Made by a program: the position numbers and the translations under genes. A stretch of 19,770 nt of DNA from Temnopleurus reevesii (taxonomy: Eukaryota > Echinodermata > Echinoidea > Temnopleuroida > Temnopleuridae): NCBI GenBank assembly GCA_036244855.1, contig BQKZ01001926.1:1-19770 (forward strand), given 5' to 3'. Below, piece by piece: positions 18,281 to 19,770 of the stretch (positions are counted from its first letter, which is position 1; each line of letters starts with the position of its first letter). The notes below the pieces were generated by a model. It was given only the letters and a program-made list of their open reading frames with translations. It was not told where the DNA came from and did no database searches.

Positions 18281-18841
18281 TTTCCACAGCTAATAGTTTT
18301 ATGAGTTTATTAACAAAATCGGAACAAATTTGAAACAACATGAGCAAAATTTCACCCTTAGCTAAATAGAGTATTACCATTGGATGCGTGGAAAGTGCTG
18401 TGTGAACACTTTTATTATTATTTTGAGAGTGTAGTTAGCAAATGAAACATACCCGGTACAATAGAAGCTCAGAACTATACAATACAGCATGCGTTTGATT
18501 TATATTTGTTCTTTAGAGGATCGTATAACCGGTAGGTTTATGCAGACGTAATTTTACTAATGAGGGACTATTGATTTCACCTGTGAGGCAGAATAGTTTC
18601 GAGCGCTTGTGAAGAAAAAGATGAAATTTACTGGAAAATTTGTTTGCGGCTTTCCAAAGTTAATCACTTATTGATCGACATAATTTTGGTATTTCTTTTT
18701 TCTTTTGCTTCAATTTGAGATCACTTATTTTCAAATTATTGGTCCTGCAAAATGGGGTGAACATGAATGTATAGCGGGAAACGTTGCACCTATATTTTTT
18801 CTCAGTTCAGTCGAACAAAAACAAGTCTGAATGGTTACTTG
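18281..18841. other. Unassigned sequence with weak transposon-end similarity
   Basis: GAGCAAAATTTCACC near 18341 resembles GAGCAAAATTTTACC at 5156. TTTTGAGAGTGTAG at about 18422-18435 resembles, in reverse, CTACACACTCAAAA at 5139. These may be pieces of one diverged element family. Nothing coding is present. Confidence 0.4.
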
Positions 18842-19092
18842 ATGCCGACTCACACCTTTGCATTTTTAGCCTGCGTCGCTTCAGCGATTTTTTTTTTAAT
18901 TGAAAACGATCCCAGAGCGCACAGTATACGCTGATCATAACTGTTGACTGACGCTCGGATTGCACTCAATGAGCGTACGCCGATCGTCAGTCCATTGTAC
19001 GACCTGCGTCTTTGTGCGTCAAGGGAGCATTTTTAATAAAAAAAAAACGCTGGGCCGACTCAGACTTAAAACGCAAAGGTGTGAGTCCGCCC
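18842..19092. mobile_element. Inverted-repeat MITE, copy 3 (~251 bp)
   Basis: The left end GCCGACTCACACCTTTGC pairs with the right end GCAAAGGTGTGAGTCCGCC, with one substitution in the outermost bases. The interior has GCCTGCGTCGC, GACTGACGCTCGG and CGATCGTCAGTC as an inner inverted repeat. The TTA flanks of copies 1 and 2 are not preserved (TTG and GTA here). T and A runs at 18889-18898 and 19037-19048 sit at equivalent places in the two arms. Frames crossing this element at 18960-19374 are by-products of the palindrome. Confidence 0.8.
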
Positions 19093-19770
19093 GTACATAT
19101 CCGATTCATGCTCACACTTTTTTTTATCGAGTGTCCGTGTAATCTTACCTTGTCTGAACACGTCGTATGCCTAACATGTAAACACATGAAACAAACATCA
19201 TGTAATGTTTGCTACAAATCCACGCAAAAAAAAAAAACACATATTGAATTGCAGCGAAACATTTTTAAACCTGATCATAAAAACCAAACAGATTCACGAG
19301 ATACAGACTTCCTTAGTTGTTGGGTAACTAAAAGCGCGTATTCCCAGCCGGGAAATACTTTAATGGAGGCATAGGCTGTCCCTCCTAATTAAGCGTAAGC
19401 TGAGGATTCGAGAGTTTTGTTGCACTTAACATGCACTATGAGATCGAGGAATGAATAAATTGGACACAAAAGCAACTACGCATTCAAGCATTTATGATAG
19501 TTCTAGCACATGCACAGTTAATTTAGATGACAGTAATCATACAATACTCTCATTATCTTATCAATTACATAATAAAGTCATTTTACTTTATCAATTTCTT
19601 TATTTATCACGATTCACTTAAATTTTGTCTTATGTATCCGATTCTATTATTTGATTTGACCAGTTGACTGGAAATCATTGTTTAATACAAATGGCGCGCC
19701 TTTTTGCTGAAAAGCGATAAAATGTCTTTTCCTTGTCTACAAGAGTCATTGTGAAGGTTTGAATAGAAAT
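19093..19770. other. Unassigned AT-rich intergenic sequence
   Basis: No gene is recognised. The 120-codon plus-strand frame ending at 19374 begins inside the MITE and has no domain, so it is not called. Confidence 0.45.

Noticed and set aside
19012..19374. 120-codon plus-strand open frame
   Set aside because: It begins inside the palindromic MITE copy, mirrored frames exist on the other strand, and the protein has no domain.

Overview
The window looks like AT-rich intergenic DNA from a marine invertebrate, most plausibly an echinoderm such as a sea urchin. This placement is an inference. It rests on the absence of any dense gene layout, several kinds of eukaryotic transposon debris, tRNA-derived SINEs with ATT-type tails, a CR1/L2-like LINE tail, terminal-inverted-repeat MITEs, and five long homopolymeric C/G runs. 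I see no host protein-coding gene, no rRNA and no free-standing tRNA gene. Open frames are short, and none of them except a LINE remnant has a recognisable domain.

Layout. Positions 1-2400 hold mostly unassignable sequence, with a possible retroelement tail, a diverged inverted-repeat element and a small hairpin. A tandem array of about 100-127 bp units runs from 2399 to 3790 and is split by a 240-bp A-tailed insertion flanked by ATAATT. Three degenerate copies of another repeat lie at 4574-5075 and end in a 21-C run. A 5'-truncated LINE on the minus strand (5199-6129) sits inside one copy of a further repeat whose second copy is intact downstream. A minus-strand SINE lies next to a C run at 7449-7688. 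A 72-bp piggyBac-like MITE flanked by TTAA is at 8262-8341.

Positions 9370-11095 are a diverged 54-bp satellite with hints of higher-order structure, invaded by a SINE tail. The rest contains three clear copies of one inverted-repeat MITE family (11579, 16260, 18842), two of them with matching TTA flanks. It also contains a local 80-95 bp duplication, a 15-bp-stem hairpin, another retroelement-like tail, and a nearly complete 302-bp SINE at 17979-18280 with recognisable A and B boxes.

There are no cooperating genes to describe. The window is best read as layered insertion history: tandem arrays came first and were later invaded by LINE, SINE and other retroelement fragments, with DNA-transposon MITEs scattered between. 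I found no convincing new functional system. The most useful observations are the nested insertions, which give relative ages and exact target sites, the two satellites, and the MITE and SINE families that can be reconstructed from several copies in the window.
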